The position numbers and the translations under genes were made by a program. Under the pieces are notes generated by a model. That model did no database searches. It saw only the letters and a program-made list of their open reading frames with translations, and had not been told where the DNA came from. This document shows, piece after piece, positions 62,966 to 64,000 of a stretch of 64,000 bases of DNA. Position 1 is the stretch's first letter. The number at the start of each line of letters is the position of its first letter. This DNA is from Natrarchaeobius chitinivorans (GTDB lineage: Archaea > Halobacteriota > Halobacteria > Halobacteriales > Natrialbaceae), in contig NZ_REGA01000009.1 in the NCBI RefSeq assembly GCF_003841505.1, positions 1 through 64,000 of the forward strand. Reading direction: 5' to 3'.

Positions 62966-63007
62966 CTCTGTTACCGTGTTGGTCTGTATGCTCGAGGGCG
63001 ATAATTG

Positions 63008-64000
63008 CTAGCGATTCTCGGACAGTCCATCGCGTTCGTCCGTCGACACGGTGACGGTTTCGCCCATCGCCGTCGGCGCGTCGGTTTCGAACGCCGCCCA
63101 GTCGGCGTCCATCTCGGCGTCGGTGAGCAGACAGTCGTCGAGCCGCTCGATCAGTGCGTCCATCTCGAGGCCGCGGCCGATGAGCGCCAGCCGCGTCTCG
63201 CGGTCGCCCCACTCCTCGTCCCACTCGAGGTCGGGCTGGCCGGAACGGTAGCGCTCCTGGCGCTGCTCGGAGAGGCTGGCGATCCAGCGGCCCGTGACCT
63301 CGAGGGAGGTCTCCGAGCCGGCGAAACTCATCGTGATCGCCTGGCGCTCGCGGCCGGCGATCCAGCACAGTCCCTTCGCGCGCACGAGTCCGTCCGGCAG
63401 GTCGGCGAGGAGTGTCGCGAACCGTCCGGGGTGAAACGGTCGTCGACGTCGGTAGGCGTCGACATCGATGCCGTACTCCTCGGGCGGATGCGCGTGATCG
63501 TGGTCCCCGTGATCGTCGCCGTCGTCGTGATCGTGGGTATGCTCGTGACCTCGGTCGTCACAGCTGTGTTCGTGATCGTGGGTATGCTCGTGGCCGTCGT
63601 GGGCGTGTTCGTGACCGCGGTCTTCGGCGTGCGTACGATCGGGGTCGCCGTGATCGTCGCCGTCGCCGTGATCGTGGCCGGCCGTTTCGTCCTCGAGCAC
63701 GCGTTTCCAGCCCGCCGATTCGGCGGCTGTCTCGAGGTCGAAGCGATCGGTCCCGAGGACGCCGTCGGGGTCGACGACTCCGAACTCGGTCGTCACGACC
63801 TCCGCCCGCGGCTGGAGCGTCTCGAGCAGCGCGACCGCGCGCTCGCGTTCGGCCCCGGTCACCAGATCGCACTTGTTGAGCACGAGGAGGTTACAGAACT
63901 CCACCTGCTCGAGGACGAGATCGGCGAGCGGCCGCGTGCCGGATTCGTCGGGGCCTTCGATCGCGGGCACGCCGTCTCGCTCGCGGGCCGCGAACCGATC
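63008..64000 (-). CDS. CobW/COG0523 G3E GTPase, N-terminus outside window
   Basis: The minus strand is open to base 64000, so the P-loop half is cut. Seen: the GTPase base-recognition stretch VEFCNLLVLNKCDLVTGAER (NKCD), a His-rich insert of about 70 residues (repeated HEHTHDH, GDDHGD; bases 63490-63690) and a CobW C-terminal domain (PFHPGRFATLLADLPDGLVR, AKGLCWIAGRERQAITMSFA). The His-rich run suggests zinc or nickel binding, with a metallochaperone role. The GTG at 63970 is an internal codon. Confidence 0.85.
   Translation of the reverse strand, partial: DRFAARERDGVPAIEGPDESGTRPLADLVLEQVEFCNLLVLNKCDLVTGAERERAVALLETLQPRAEVVTTEFGVVDPDGVLGTDRFDLETAAESAGWKRVLEDETAGHDHGDGDDHGDPDRTHAEDRGHEHAHDGHEHTHDHEHSCDDRGHEHTHDHDDGDDHGDHDHAHPPEEYGIDVDAYRRRRPFHPGRFATLLADLPDGLVRAKGLCWIAGRERQAITMSFAGSETSLEVTGRWIASLSEQRQERYRSGQPDLEWDEEWGDRETRLALIGRGLEMDALIERLDDCLLTDAEMDADWAAFETDAPTAMGETVTVSTDERDGLSENR

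Overview
The window reads as chromosome of an extremely halophilic archaeon (class Halobacteria, probably the Natrialbales side; genus not decided). The evidence is an acidic proteome, high GC with CTCGAG-rich codon use, many Tat/lipobox secreted proteins, leaderless promoters with TATA boxes about 25 bp upstream of start codons, and archaeal hallmark genes: TFB, FtsZ1, MptA, geranylgeranyl reductase, RPA3/RPAP3, D-aminoacyl-tRNA deacylase and a CaCA exchanger. All assignments are from reading the sequence; no database search was run.

Layout. 1-4.7 kb: a lower-GC accessory island with the 5' end of an IS4-type transposase, a Cas4-like Fe-S nuclease, a serine recombinase, a TFB paralogue and a convergent second serine recombinase. 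It abuts the 3' third of a sugar O-acetyltransferase gene. 5-17.5 kb: mostly housekeeping genes: MEDS/GAF histidine kinase, mptA, an ArsM-like methyltransferase with a regulator, CaCA exchanger, dtdA, ftsZ1, a DUF3179 lipoprotein and a 2Fe-2S ferredoxin. 17.5-25.3 kb: a second accessory region with an IS5 remnant, a three-gene operon of exported and protease-like proteins between 59-bp inverted repeats, a doubly broken PIN-toxin gene, a candidate structured RNA, a PQQ-type sugar dehydrogenase, a phage-collar-like protein and a regulator. 25.4-34.6 kb: one gene for a surface protein of about 3,050 residues. 34.7-49 kb: core metabolism and membrane genes (lipid saturation, M48 and M20 peptidases, uS10 paralogue, Nudix, PspA, HPP, a blue-copper protein, three tandem paralogous membrane proteins, RIC). 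49-50 kb: a cupin gene split by a 306-bp IS200/IS605-like nonautonomous element. 50-55 kb: a carbohydrate ABC transporter. 55-64 kb: AI-2E-type permease, HalOD1 protein, tRNA-His, MhqO/MhqD-like pair, RPA3 operon, MoaB and a His-rich CobW-type GTPase cut by the window edge.

Dispersed repeats are a theme. Family A (about 85 bp, three copies) and family B (about 86 bp, four copies) are long imperfect palindromes in intergenic space. In three of the four family-B copies the terminal TGA of the repeat is exactly the stop codon of the neighbouring gene. One family-A copy ends a PIN-domain gene prematurely. A 41-bp promoter-like motif occurs twice, identically, and three tandem 30-bp repeats precede the CaCA gene. 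No CRISPR array and no rRNA were seen. The main candidates for something undescribed are the Cas4-like/serine-recombinase/TFB cassette, the stop-codon-linked palindromes, the inverted-repeat-bounded secreted operon and the structured RNA near 21.5 kb.
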